From contig JAJYRD010000055.1 of assembly GCA_021794275.1 (NCBI GenBank), positions 7,378 through 58,332 of the forward strand: a stretch of 50,955 nt of DNA, written 5' to 3'. Shown here in pieces: positions 1 to 8,115 of the stretch. How positions within the stretch are numbered: position 1 is the stretch's first letter; every line of letters starts with the position of its first letter. This stretch comes from Pseudomonadota bacterium. Its GTDB lineage: Bacteria > Pseudomonadota > Gammaproteobacteria > Acidiferrobacterales > Acidiferrobacteraceae. The translations under genes were made by a program, and so were the position numbers. The notes under the pieces are model-generated. The model worked only from the letters and a program-made list of their open reading frames with translations. It did no database searches and was not told where the DNA came from.

Positions 1-552
1 GCGGCGGGGACGGGGGGCGGCTACACCACCCAGCAATACACCTTCAAGCGCTACGGTCTCGGCGCGCAGTATCGTAGCGGCTTCATGAGGCCCTGGGCGT
101 TCCGGGTGACGAGTGAGCTCATGCGCGGCACGGGCTGGATCTTGTCCCAGGCGCCATTCGCCGGTCCCTACAACAACAGTGCATGCAGCTCGGCGACTGG
201 AGCTACTAATTTATGCACCGAGACCCTCTATCCGGGCGCCAATAACGCGGCGGTGGGCGGCTATGTCGAGGCGGGTCTGTTCGTCACGAAGCATTGGGAC
301 CTCGAGGCCCGGTACGACCAATACAATCGTATGACCAATAATCCAGGGCTCGAGCGTATCTTCAAGACCACCACCCTGGGCGTGCAGTACTACATCTCGC
401 CCTTGGCGCGCGTCACGTTCAACTATGCGATCAACCGTATCGACATCCCGCACCTGTCGGCTGTGGGCCCCGCGCCCGCACAACACAACGCATCGGCCAT
501 TGCGAGCGCCAAGGACAACACGATCGCCTTGCAGACGACCTTGCTCTTCTAA
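1..552 (+). CDS. Outer-membrane porin, C-terminal part (5' end outside window)
   Basis: The reading frame is open from the first base, so the gene starts upstream of the window. The visible 183 residues alternate short hydrophobic and polar stretches (for example FKTTTLGVQYYISPLARVTF) and end in ...TTLLF. A terminal Phe is the usual outer-membrane beta-barrel assembly signal. The pattern, with a long Cys/Asn-rich loop around residues 48-72, resembles the last strands of phosphate-selective (OprO/OprP-type) porins. The substrate cannot be read from this fragment. The next gene begins 24 bp downstream on the same strand and could be cotranscribed. The barrel nature is fairly sure; the subfamily is a guess. 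Confidence 0.75.
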   Translation, partial: AAGTGGGYTTQQYTFKRYGLGAQYRSGFMRPWAFRVTSELMRGTGWILSQAPFAGPYNNSACSSATGATNLCTETLYPGANNAAVGGYVEAGLFVTKHWDLEARYDQYNRMTNNPGLERIFKTTTLGVQYYISPLARVTFNYAINRIDIPHLSAVGPAPAQHNASAIASAKDNTIALQTTLLF

Positions 553-576
553 AGGACTCAAACTACAGGAGGTTTT

Positions 577-1089
577 GTGAAAAAAGGTGCTTTATGGACG
601 GCCCTGTCCTTTCTGGCGGCAAGTACGCAGGCCCTGGCGGTGCAGGGCAACCTGCACTGGAACACGATCCATATCCAGATCCCGGTGCGCTTGAAGCACG
701 CCAAGGTGGTCTTCAACATGGATCACCCGGTGTTCATTCCTCATACACGGGAGCCGGTGGGGCTTTCGCAGATGCGGATGATGCTGGCGAAGTTCACGCG
801 TGATCATACGCACTGGAAGATCGATGCGGTCTTCCAGGGGGCGGATAGCTACATGTTGCTGAACAATAAGGCCTACGACCAGTTCATGCATGTGCGCACC
901 GGTAATCCCTACCGTGGCCAGATCGAGGCCCTGTTTCACAAGGGTATCGACATCGAGGAGTGCGGGGTCACCATGCGCGCCCATCATTGGGGTAACAAGC
1001 AGCTCTTGCCCAATGTGAAGGTCAACGCCGGGGCGGTCGCCCGCATCATCTGGCTCGAGCAGCACGGTTACATCGAGGTCAATCCTTAG
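577..1089 (+). CDS. Secreted DsrE/DsrF-like family protein
   Basis: The start is GTG at 577, preceded by a good AGGAGG box at 567-572. Residues 1-21 form a signal peptide (MKKGALWTALSFLAASTQALA), so the product is probably periplasmic. The rest matches the DsrE-like fold: a conserved Cys129 in the segment IEECGVTMRAHHW, followed by LLPNVKVNAGAVARIIWLEQ, the region that in this family precedes the C-terminal strand. DsrE-type proteins take part in sulfur relay, but many secreted members have no assigned role. Only one conserved Cys is seen, so persulfide binding is possible and not shown. It may form a transcript with the upstream porin. The end overlaps the convergent rlmJ by 4 bp. Confidence 0.8.
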   Translation: MKKGALWTALSFLAASTQALAVQGNLHWNTIHIQIPVRLKHAKVVFNMDHPVFIPHTREPVGLSQMRMMLAKFTRDHTHWKIDAVFQGADSYMLLNNKAYDQFMHVRTGNPYRGQIEALFHKGIDIEECGVTMRAHHWGNKQLLPNVKVNAGAVARIIWLEQHGYIEVNP

Positions 1090-1886
1090 CGGATGCGGTA
1101 ACGCGGCGTTCCGTCGCGGGTAAGGATCTGGGCGAGGGTCGGCACGACCTCGCCCAATCTTTTTTTGAGGCCGTAGGGCGGGTTCAAAATCACGAGCCCC
1201 GAACCGTTCAGGCGGTTCTTGACGTCTGGTGGCCAGGTCAATAGTTCCACGCACAGGGTTTCTTCCCCGAGGGCCGCGACGGCGGTGACCAACCGATCCG
1301 CGTCGTGCTTGTCTTTGATGGGATACCAGATGAGGTAGACCCCCTGGCGGAAGCGCTCAAGGGCGGTCTTCATACCCGTCAACAGCGCGCTTCGCTCCGT
1401 CACCCGCTCGTACGGCGGGTCGATCAGAATCACCCCGCGACGTTCCTTGGGCGGGAGCAGGGCCTTCAGCGCATGATAACCGTCTCCGAGAAAGATCTGG
1501 CCCCGCTCCGCGGGCAGGACCTGCTGCAAGTTGCCGTGGGTCTCGCGTGCCCCTTCCACCGCGACGAACCGGTCTTCCGGGCGCAGCTGCCCGGCTATAA
1601 GGAGCGGAGAGCCGGGATAGTCCCTGAGCTTGTGCCCGTTGAAGCGGCCCACTGCCTCAAAATAGCGCCCTAAGGCCGGCCATTCGGCACGACGGTCCCA
1701 GAGGCGGCGGATACCGTGGTCGGCCTCCCCTTCGGGCTGCAGGCGATAGAGTCCTTCGCCTGCGTGTGTGTCGAGCACGAAGAGGGGCTTTGGTTTTTGT
1801 AAGACGCGGCCCAGGGTCTCCAGAAGCACGACATGCTTCAAGACGTCGGCCGCCGACCCGGCATGGAAAGCGTGGCGGTAGTTCAC
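1086..1886 (-). CDS. rlmJ: 23S rRNA (adenine(2030)-N6)-methyltransferase RlmJ
   Basis: The 266 residues begin MNYRHAFHAGSAADVLKHVV, the hallmark N-terminus of RlmJ (YhiR). An AdoMet-binding segment lies around LFVLDTHAGEGLY, and the catalytic N6-adenine methyltransferase motif DPPY is seen in ILIDPPYERV. The length is close to the E. coli enzyme (about 280). RlmJ methylates A2030 of 23S rRNA during ribosome maturation in the cytoplasm. It overlaps the upstream pyrophosphohydrolase gene by 4 bp, so the two are probably one transcript with translational coupling. It converges on the DsrE-like gene. Confidence 0.95.
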   Translation of the reverse strand: MNYRHAFHAGSAADVLKHVVLLETLGRVLQKPKPLFVLDTHAGEGLYRLQPEGEADHGIRRLWDRRAEWPALGRYFEAVGRFNGHKLRDYPGSPLLIAGQLRPEDRFVAVEGARETHGNLQQVLPAERGQIFLGDGYHALKALLPPKERRGVILIDPPYERVTERSALLTGMKTALERFRQGVYLIWYPIKDKHDADRLVTAVAALGEETLCVELLTWPPDVKNRLNGSGLVILNPPYGLKKRLGEVVPTLAQILTRDGTPRYRIR

Positions 1887-2233
1887 TGGTAGTCCGTGTA
1901 TTTGCGAGAGCTGCCACGCACCTTGTCGGCCGGGTACTTGGCGGCATTCTTCTCGATCTTAGCCCAAGCCGCTCGTTCGAGGTCAATCCCGAGCCTGTCG
2001 CAGAAGCGCAGCAGGTAAAGGAGCACGTCGGCGGCCTCTTCGCTCACCGCTTGGCGTTGCGTCTCCGAGAGTGCGCGGCTCTCTTCTTCACTCAGCCATT
2101 GCAGCTGTTCCACGAGTTCGCCCGCCTCGACGATGAGCGCCATCGCCAGGTTCTTCGGGGAGTGGAACTGCTCCCAATCGCGCTCTTTAGCGAATTGTGC
2201 GAGACGTTCGGTGAGATCCTGAAAGCCGCTCAT
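1883..2233 (-). CDS. MazG-like nucleotide pyrophosphohydrolase
   Basis: The start was set at 2233 because the ATG there follows a clean GGAGG box with a 5-base gap. The longer open frame upstream is Arg/Pro-rich and not protein-like. The 116-residue product has the all-alpha NTP pyrophosphohydrolase signature: the metal-binding EAGELVEQLQWL helix, then EEAADVLLYLLRFCDRLGID. This size and spacing fit the small dCTPase/RS21-C6-type group, which hydrolyses non-canonical or excess dNTPs to the monophosphate and pyrophosphate. The exact nucleotide cannot be read. It overlaps rlmJ by 4 bp. Confidence 0.88.
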   Translation of the reverse strand: MSGFQDLTERLAQFAKERDWEQFHSPKNLAMALIVEAGELVEQLQWLSEEESRALSETQRQAVSEEAADVLLYLLRFCDRLGIDLERAAWAKIEKNAAKYPADKVRGSSRKYTDYQ

Positions 2234-2513
2234 GGGGTCCTCCGGAGAGGGCGGGCGCGCCTTTGCCAAGCGAGATGGGCCAAGGGCCGGGCGCCGCGCC
2301 CTCATGCAAAAGGCGCCAGTCTAGCGGATTTTGCAGGCCGCGTCCGGGGCCGGGAACGCGGAAGGCCCCCGCCGGGGCCTCGCGTCATAGCCTCGTCATA
2401 CGTCACCCCTAATATGGCGCCTGTCGTTTAAGGTGGCGTCCAAAGACCGCCCCCGTCCGCGCCCCGTGCATGAGGCGTGTACCCACTTGCCTGTCGCCCA
2501 AGGAGAGAGTTTT

Positions 2514-3932
2514 ATGGCCCAAGACAATCGTTCGATACTCCAGGCGCTCGACGACGCGCCCGTCAGCTTTTTTCACATGCGCGCGGCCGTGACCGCTGGC
2601 ATGGGCTTTTTCACGGATGCCTATGACCTTTTCATCATCGGCATGGCGCTCGTCTACCTGAAGCCCGAATGGCATCTGACCGCGGGCCAGATCGGCCTGC
2701 TCGGCAGCGGATCTCTGCTTGCGGCCTTCCTGGGGGCGCTCACGCTCGGACGCCTGGCCGACCTCATCGGGCGCAAGGCCATCTATGGGGTCGAGGCGGC
2801 GCTCATGGCGATCGGCGCGCTCGCCTGCGCCTTCGCCCCGAGCTTTACGTGGCTGCTCCTCTTTCGCTTGATCCTGGGGTTCGGGATCGGTGGCGACTAC
2901 CCCATGAGCGCCGTGCTCATGGCCGAGTACAGCAATGCCCGGCAGCGCGGCTCGCTCGTATCGCTCGTCTTCGGTATGCAGGGACTGGGCCTTGTGTTTG
3001 GGCCCGTGGTCGCGCTCACGCTGCAGGCGGCGGGGCTTGGTCATGACATCATCTGGCGCATCATGCTGGGCCTGGGCGCTCTGCCACCGCTTGCGGTCCT
3101 TTATCTGCGCCGCACCATGCCCGAGTCGCCGCGTTACAAGGCGCTTGTGCGCGGGCAGTCGGAGGCCGCGGCCCGTGACATGTCCGTCTATTCCGAAGGT
3201 CAGGTCCAGGCCTCCGGCCCTGTTGTGCGCCCCCGCCTGATGACGCTGCGCGCCTTTCTCGGCGACCGGCGCAATCTCGTCATGATCCTGGGCACCGCGG
3301 GCGCCTGGTTCCTGCTCGACTACGCCTTTTATGGCAACGTCATATCGACGCCCCAGATCATAGGTCTGCTCGCGCCGCACGCGAGCCCCATGCAGGCGAC
3401 CGCCTGGGCGCTCATGATCTTTGCCGCGGCGGCGGTCCCGGGCTATCTCGCCTCCATCCTGTTGATGGATCGCATCGGCCACCGTCGTCTGCAGCTGATC
3501 GGCTTTGCGGTCATGGCGATAAGCTTCGGGCTCATCGCGATCGTGCCCGGCATGACCCATGACGTCCTGCCTTTCTTGCTTCTGTATGGGGTGAGCTTCT
3601 TCTTCACCGAGTTCGGGCCCAACTGCACCACCTTTGTGATTCCGGCCGAGGTCTTCCCGACCGGTGGCCGTACCACGGGTCACGGCATCGCGGCCGGGAT
3701 CGGCAAGCTCGGCGCCTTCGTCGGCACCTTCCTGTTCCCCTACATAAGCCACGCGGGCGGCCTGAAAGGCGCCATGATGTTCGCGGCCGGCGTGTCGGTC
3801 CTGGGCCTGCTTCTGACGCGGCTCACCTTGCCCGAGACGAGTGGTCAGAGTCTGGAGACGCTGTCGGCCGAGACGCACGAGACGCCCATGGCCGAAGGCG
3901 GTTTGGCGGGTTCCGGCGCCTCCTCGATGTAG
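2514..3932 (+). CDS. MFS phosphate:H+ symporter-like permease (PHS family)
   Basis: The ATG at 2514 is preceded by AAGGAGAG. The open frame continues upstream to 2433, but that part is not protein-like. The 472-residue protein has about twelve hydrophobic segments and a large central loop near residues 205-245. Two motifs match Pho84-type proton-phosphate symporters: GRLADLIGRKAIYG between TM2 and TM3, and GIGGDYPMSAVLMAEY near TM4. The TM9-10 segment FGPNCTTFVIPAEVFPTGGR is also typical of the PHS family. Import of inorganic phosphate is the likely role, though sugar or organic-acid:H+ symporters share parts of these motifs. It stands alone, with a hairpin right after the stop. Confidence 0.82.
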   Translation: MAQDNRSILQALDDAPVSFFHMRAAVTAGMGFFTDAYDLFIIGMALVYLKPEWHLTAGQIGLLGSGSLLAAFLGALTLGRLADLIGRKAIYGVEAALMAIGALACAFAPSFTWLLLFRLILGFGIGGDYPMSAVLMAEYSNARQRGSLVSLVFGMQGLGLVFGPVVALTLQAAGLGHDIIWRIMLGLGALPPLAVLYLRRTMPESPRYKALVRGQSEAAARDMSVYSEGQVQASGPVVRPRLMTLRAFLGDRRNLVMILGTAGAWFLLDYAFYGNVISTPQIIGLLAPHASPMQATAWALMIFAAAAVPGYLASILLMDRIGHRRLQLIGFAVMAISFGLIAIVPGMTHDVLPFLLLYGVSFFFTEFGPNCTTFVIPAEVFPTGGRTTGHGIAAGIGKLGAFVGTFLFPYISHAGGLKGAMMFAAGVSVLGLLLTRLTLPETSGQSLETLSAETHETPMAEGGLAGSGASSM

Positions 3933-3984
3933 GGCCGCAGGCCGTCCGCCTACGGTAGGGCTTGGGGGCCGCGCCTGCGGCCCC
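3932..3984 (+). terminator. Strong hairpin after the permease gene (no U-run)
   Basis: GGGCCGCAGGC at 3932-3942 can pair with GCCTGCGGCCC at 3973-3983. Alternatively GGGGCCGC (3965-3972) pairs locally with GCGGCCCC (3977-3984) around a GCCT loop. The two pairings exclude each other. No T-run follows, so this may be an mRNA-stabilising or REP-like element and not a classic rho-independent terminator. Confidence 0.45.
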
Positions 3985-4054
3985 TCGGTCGCGGGCTACG
4001 GCGCGGCGGCCGAGCGGTTCGTTCTCGATGATCTGCCCTTAATGTCAACCACGA

Positions 4055-4114
4055 TTGACCTGGTGTCGGCATAGGCTTACGCTTCTGGCATATTCCCTAG
4101 ACTTGGGGTTCCCT
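4055..4114 (+). promoter_or_regulatory. Possible hipBA promoter/operator region
   Basis: TTGACC (4055-4060) is followed after 17 bp by TACGCT (4078-4083), a weak sigma-70-like pair. Between this and the hipB start the string TTCCCTA occurs twice with a 17-bp period (4092-4098 and 4109-4115), the second copy touching the ATG. GTCAA...TTGAC forms a short inverted repeat over the -35. HipB-type antitoxins normally repress their own promoter, so these repeats are operator candidates; this is inference. Confidence 0.3.
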
Positions 4115-4420
4115 ATGGAGCGTACGCTGGGACAGCAGATCAAGGGCCGACGCAAGGCTCTGGGGCTCACCCAAGCCGAGTTGGCCCATCGTGCCGGCGT
4201 GTCTCGCGCGACTTTGATTGCGGTGGAGCAGGGGAGCGTGACCCAAACCGACACCCTGCGCGTCGTGGCCGAGGCCTTGGGGACACAGTTGACGCTCGAG
4301 CAAGGCGTCCCGGCCCCCGAAAATCCTTGGGTTTCCCCTCCGGTCCTGCCGGCGCGACGCGGACAGCGGTTCCCCAATATCTATGAACTCATGGCCGCCA
4401 ACCGGGGCCTCTTGATGTGA
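4115..4420 (+). CDS. HipB-like antitoxin, XRE-family DNA-binding protein
   Basis: The product has 101 residues starting at MERTLGQQIKGRRKALGL. The helix-turn-helix is clear at residues 17-45 (LTQAELAHRAGVSRATLIAVEQG), followed by the TLRVVAEALG helix that closes the XRE fold. The C-terminal third is Pro-rich and probably contacts the toxin. Placement immediately upstream of a HipA-type kinase makes this the antitoxin and autorepressor. No strong ribosome-binding site is visible before 4115, only a GGGG run. The stop codon is embedded in the start of the next gene, so toxin synthesis is translationally coupled. Confidence 0.88.
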   Translation: MERTLGQQIKGRRKALGLTQAELAHRAGVSRATLIAVEQGSVTQTDTLRVVAEALGTQLTLEQGVPAPENPWVSPPVLPARRGQRFPNIYELMAANRGLLM

Positions 4421-5703
4421 TGGAGGCCTCTCCGTCACCCGAGGAGCGGGTCCGGGTTTATTGTAATGACGAGCCGGTCGGAGATCTCCTCAAAATTCAT
4501 CACGCGCAGAGCGTGGAGTATGGGTTTTGCTACGACCCGTCCGTCCGCGAAGGCCAACTCGTATCTTTGGCGATGCCGGCCCAACCGTCTTGCGTTCCCT
4601 ATCGCGGTTTTTCGCAAGTTCCGTATGTCTTCCAAGTGTCCCTGCCGGAAGGGCGCGCCATACAATATCTTGTGGAGCGATTCGGGAAGGGCGCGCGTCT
4701 TTTCGAACCCTTCTTCTTGCTGAAGCTCGTGGGCCGCGGCCTGATCGGGCGGGTCACGGTCGGTGGGCCGCGCCAGCACATCGCCGTGGATGCCGAGATG
4801 GTGGCGTTCGCCGGAACGAACGCGCCCGCTGCCGCCTGGATGGAGCAGGCGCTCTTGCGTGCGCAGGCTGAACAATTCGGGATTTCGGGCGTGATGCCGA
4901 AACTCCAGATCGCGCTTCCTCGGGATCGGCGTCCGGAAACCTTTTACCTTCCCCGCCATATCATCAAGCTCGAGTCGCCTGAGTACTTTGGGGTGTGCGT
5001 GGCTGAGGACTTCGCCTTGCGCGTCGCCCGGCGATACGGTTTGGAGAGTGTGCGGGCCAATCTCACCACTGCCGGGGATGCCCTGCTTGTCGATCGTTTC
5101 GATATCCGGGAAGACGGGCGATTTTCCGGATTCGAAGACGCTTGCGCGCTCGGTGGGTTTCCCAGTGCGTTGAAATATGACGGTTGCGTCGAAAGGCTTT
5201 TCACCATGGTGGAGCAATTCGTCCGCGAGGATTGCGTCGATGCCGACAAGCACCGTCTCCTGAAATTATGCATTCTGAACGACGTGCTCCGTAACGGCGA
5301 CGCGCATATGAAGAATTTCGGGCTCCTCTATGATTCCTTGGAGGATGCGCGTCTGGCCCCCGTCTATGACGTCCTGGACACCACCTTGTTCCTGCCGGAG
5401 GACATACCGGCGCTCACCTTGACCCAGTACTTTCCGGACGAGGCCCTGAAGCGCAAGCACTGGTTTGTGCCAGATGACGTCGATGCGCTCATCGATATCG
5501 CCGATCTCCCCGGTATGCACGGGCGCCACCTTGTCCAGGAGGCAGCCGATGCGCTGGCCGATGTGGCTCGTGGCTATCTTGCGGATCTCGATGAGGCGGG
5601 CATGCGGGACGAGGAGCGTCGGGCGTGGGCCAAGGGCATGCTGGACAAGATCGGAACGAGATTGAGTCGCCTCGGGCTTACGGCCCCGAGAGGCCGCCCC
5701 TAG
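4420..5703 (+). CDS. HipA-family serine/threonine kinase toxin
   Basis: ATG at 4420 overlaps the hipB stop as TGATG (a GTG one codon earlier is equally possible). Of about 427 residues, the first 110 match the HipA N-terminal subdomain (for example REGQLVSLAMP). The kinase-like C-terminal part carries the catalytic loop NGDAHMKN at about residues 292-299 and the metal-binding PVYDVLD about 20 residues later. The phosphate-binding loop is FGISGVMPK. HipA kinases phosphorylate aminoacyl-tRNA synthetases or similar targets and cause dormancy; the target here is unknown. All key residues look intact, so the toxin is probably active. Its moderately lower GC at third positions suggests acquisition. 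Confidence 0.92.
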   Translation: MEASPSPEERVRVYCNDEPVGDLLKIHHAQSVEYGFCYDPSVREGQLVSLAMPAQPSCVPYRGFSQVPYVFQVSLPEGRAIQYLVERFGKGARLFEPFFLLKLVGRGLIGRVTVGGPRQHIAVDAEMVAFAGTNAPAAAWMEQALLRAQAEQFGISGVMPKLQIALPRDRRPETFYLPRHIIKLESPEYFGVCVAEDFALRVARRYGLESVRANLTTAGDALLVDRFDIREDGRFSGFEDACALGGFPSALKYDGCVERLFTMVEQFVREDCVDADKHRLLKLCILNDVLRNGDAHMKNFGLLYDSLEDARLAPVYDVLDTTLFLPEDIPALTLTQYFPDEALKRKHWFVPDDVDALIDIADLPGMHGRHLVQEAADALADVARGYLADLDEAGMRDEERRAWAKGMLDKIGTRLSRLGLTAPRGRP

Positions 5704-6009
5704 CGAAGCGCCGGTCGCGGGCAGGGACCCTCGGGGAAGCCCGCGCCTCTCTCGAAGACGGCCCCGTCCGGCCCCATCCGCGGCGCCGCCGAGGTTGCTG
5801 GGTCCAAGTTTTTTCACGGGGCCGCGCACGGGCGACCCGCCGTGGCTGCCCCACGACGTTCACCGCCAAGGCCTGCGCCCGGTTGACTTGGTCCGCCGCT
5901 CGCGCTTAGGGTTAGGCTTGCGCCCGGCGGAACTTGGGCTGTCTCGTCAGGTCTCAGTGACGCAGGTACGGCCAATTCGGCCAGGAGTCTCATTTTGAGG
6001 GTAAACACG
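5704..6009 (+). other. Intergenic region after hipA
   Basis: Very GC-rich, with no open frame that looks coding. A weak promoter-like pair for the next gene is TTGACT (5883-5888), 17 bp, then TTAGGG. A ribosome-binding GAGGG lies at 5997-6001. No convincing terminator for hipA was found. Confidence 0.4.
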
Positions 6010-6411
6010 ATGGACTATCAGCAGGCACAAAACCAGTTGGCGCTTGTACAGCAGCAGAACCAGACGGCTATGCAGACGCTTCAGGCCCTCGCGCAGAAGC
6101 TCGCGGCGGCGGCCCCTGATCCTACGACGGGCCGCGAATGGGCGATGGACCTGCGCGAGGCGGCGATGGCGATGCAGGCCCAGGCCCAGAGCACAACCAT
6201 GCTGGTCCAGCAGATGGCGCAATATATACAGCAGCTCGAGGGGGCCCTGGCCACCCACCCGAATGCCCCTGTGCGGTCGGCCGGCTGGGCCAATCAGCAG
6301 TCGCAGAGTGGCGGCGGCGGTTTTCTCGGTTCGCTCGTGGGCGGTCTGGGGATGGGCGCCGGCTTCGCGGCGGCCGACAATATCGTGAACGATATCTTCG
6401 ATCTGTTCTAA
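6010..6411 (+). CDS. DUF2076-like small protein: Gln-rich helix plus Gly-rich tail
   Basis: The ATG at 6010 follows GAGGG. The 133 residues begin with a Gln/Ala-rich helix (residues 2-40) and a second helix around [15 protein letters not shown] with coiled-coil character. A Gln/Gly-rich linker leads to a hydrophobic glycine tail ([20 protein letters not shown]) and an acidic end [10 protein letters not shown]. The layout (helices, Gly stretch, glycine-zipper tail) resembles DUF2076 proteins, which have no known function. The Gly-rich tail could insert in a membrane or mediate oligomers. There is no signal peptide. It converges on argH with a 4-bp overlap. Confidence 0.7.
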   Translation: MDYQQAQNQLALVQQQNQTAMQTLQALAQKLAAAAPDPTTGREWAMDLREAAMAMQAQAQSTTMLVQQMAQYIQQLEGALATHPNAPVRSAGWANQQSQSGGGGFLGSLVGGLGMGAGFAAADNIVNDIFDLF

Positions 6412-7811
6412 GCGGTCTTGCCTTCCAGGTCCGCGAGGCGTGTACGCCCTCGCGTGACTGCCTCATGGACCTGCCGGGGGGCGGTGCCGCCCAGATGATC
6501 GCGGGCGGCAAGCGACCCCTCCAGGGTGAGCACCGGGAAGATGTCCGCCTCGATCAGGGCCGAGCAGGACTTGAGCTCGGGGAGCGGCAGTTCCGCGAGA
6601 TCCACGCCGCGGTCTATGGCAAGCCGCACGGCGCGTCCCGCGGCCTCGTGGGCGTCACGGAACGGCAGGCCCCGCCTCACCAGATAATCCGCGAGATCGG
6701 TCGCGGTCGGGTAGCCGCGGCGGGCCTCTTCGCGCATCCGTGTCCTATGAAAGGTGGTCGCCGGCAAGAGCTCGGTGAGCGCGCGCAGGGAGTCGCGGAC
6801 CGTGTCCAGGGTGTCGAAGAGCGGTTCCTTGTCCTCCTGGTTGTCCTTGTTGTAGGCGAGCGGTTGACCTTTCATGAGGACCAGCAGGGTCGTGAGGTGG
6901 CCTATGACGCGGCCGCTCTTGCCGCGCAGGAGTTCGGGGACGTCCGGGTTTTTCTTCTGGGGCATGATCGATGAGCCGGTGCAAAAGCCGTCGGCGAGCT
7001 CTATGAAGCCGAATTGCGGGGTCGACCAGAGCACGAGCTCTTCGGCAATCCGTGACAGGTGGACCATGATCAAGGCCGCGGCCGCCGTGAATTCGATGAC
7101 AAAGTCCCGGTCCGAGACCGCGTCGAGCGAGTTTTCTGCCGGGCGCGCAAAGCCCAGGGCCCGTGCCGTCATCTGCCGGTCTATGGGGAAGCTCGTGCCG
7201 GCCAGGGCGCCGGCCCCGAGCGGCATGACGTTCAGGCGGCGGCGGGCGTCGATGAGGCGTTCCGCATCGCGCAAGAACATCTCGAACCACGCGAGTACGT
7301 GATGGCCCAGGGTCACGGGCTGCGCCACCTGCAGATGGGTGAAGCCCGGCATGATCGTCTCCGCCTCGCGTTCGGCGAGCATGAGGAGCACGGACCCGAG
7401 CCTCTGGAGTTGGCCTACGAGCCCGTCCAGGCCGTCGCGTAAGTAAAGGCGCACCGCAGTCGCCACCTGATCATTGCGCGAGCGGGCGGTGTGCAGTTTC
7501 TTGCCGACCTCGCCTATGCGCTCGATGAGTGCGGCCTCCACGTTCATGTGGACATCTTCGCGCCCTACGGACCACGTGAAGCGGCCCGCGTCGATGTCCT
7601 TCTCTATCGCGGAAAGCCCTTCGGCGATAAGCGCGGCCTCGCTTTCCTGGATGATGCCGACTGCCGCCAACATGTGCGCGTGGGCGATGGAGCCCCGAAT
7701 GTCATGGCGGTAGAGCCTTTGGTCAAACCTGACCGAGGCCGTGAAGGCCTCCACAAAAGCGTCCGTGGGTTCGGTGAAGCGACCTTTCCAGGCCTTGTCG
7801 GTAGGAGACAT
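6408..7811 (-). CDS. argH: Argininosuccinate lyase
   Basis: The 467-residue protein has the fumarase/aspartase superfamily signature [12 protein letters not shown] (about residues 279-290), and begins [18 protein letters not shown], typical of ArgH. Other landmarks are RSRNDQVAT and the catalytic-region helix around TFHRTRM. It cleaves argininosuccinate to arginine and fumarate, the last step of arginine synthesis, in the cytoplasm as a tetramer. It is transcribed divergently from algZR, the same arrangement as in Pseudomonas. Length and motifs are normal. Confidence 0.97.
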   Translation of the reverse strand: MSPTDKAWKGRFTEPTDAFVEAFTASVRFDQRLYRHDIRGSIAHAHMLAAVGIIQESEAALIAEGLSAIEKDIDAGRFTWSVGREDVHMNVEAALIERIGEVGKKLHTARSRNDQVATAVRLYLRDGLDGLVGQLQRLGSVLLMLAEREAETIMPGFTHLQVAQPVTLGHHVLAWFEMFLRDAERLIDARRRLNVMPLGAGALAGTSFPIDRQMTARALGFARPAENSLDAVSDRDFVIEFTAAAALIMVHLSRIAEELVLWSTPQFGFIELADGFCTGSSIMPQKKNPDVPELLRGKSGRVIGHLTTLLVLMKGQPLAYNKDNQEDKEPLFDTLDTVRDSLRALTELLPATTFHRTRMREEARRGYPTATDLADYLVRRGLPFRDAHEAAGRAVRLAIDRGVDLAELPLPELKSCSALIEADIFPVLTLEGSLAARDHLGGTAPRQVHEAVTRGRTRLADLEGKTA

Positions 7812-7921
7812 GCGCGCGCTCGACGAATGAAGTGGCGCTCATGGTACCGAACCGCAGGCGCGCCGTTAAGGGTGGCGCGCGCTTGCCATTTGTCCGTCGA
7901 CGCCTTCCGATCATCGGTGGT

Positions 7922-7953
7922 GGGTTGAGACCAACCCCTGCGTCTACTAAGGT
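7922..7953 (+). promoter_or_regulatory. Candidate promoter with inverted repeat for algZR
   Basis: TTGAGA (7925-7930), 17 bp, then TAAGGT (7948-7953) makes a weak sigma-70-type pair. The -35 lies inside the inverted repeat GGGTTG-AGAC-CAACCC (7922-7937), which could be an operator. Transcripts from here would run through the hairpin at 8023-8056 before reaching algZ. Confidence 0.35.
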
Positions 7954-8022
7954 TATTCCCGTAGTGCCTGGGCCGGACTCTCCTTATGCACCCCCACCCC
8001 GAAATGCCGGCCCAGGGTTGCC

Positions 8023-8056
8023 GGGCCCACGAGCACGACTCGGGGCCCTCTTTTTC
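8023..8056 (+). terminator. Intrinsic terminator/attenuator in the algZ leader
   Basis: GGGCCC-A-CGAG (8023-8033) pairs with CTCG-GGGCCC (8039-8048) around the loop CACGA, leaving one bulged A, and is followed at once by TCTTTTTC. This is a textbook rho-independent terminator on the plus strand. No plus-strand gene lies upstream, so it either attenuates the algZR leader or blocks stray transcription from the argH side. Confidence 0.75.
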
Positions 8057-8115
8057 TTGCTAATCTTAAGCTTGTCCCTATCCCTCGGGGCCTCGGTCTC
8101 GTATAAAAGGTGGTC

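Noticed and set aside
2363..2380. AGGCCCC-CGCC-GGGGCCT hairpin upstream of the phosphate symporter
   Set aside because: No T-run on either strand and no gene ends nearby, so it is not called as a terminator.
2409..3878. Long minus-strand open frame opposite the symporter
   Set aside because: A shadow of high GC content; Arg/Gln/Gly-rich with no domain, while the plus strand gives a clear transporter.
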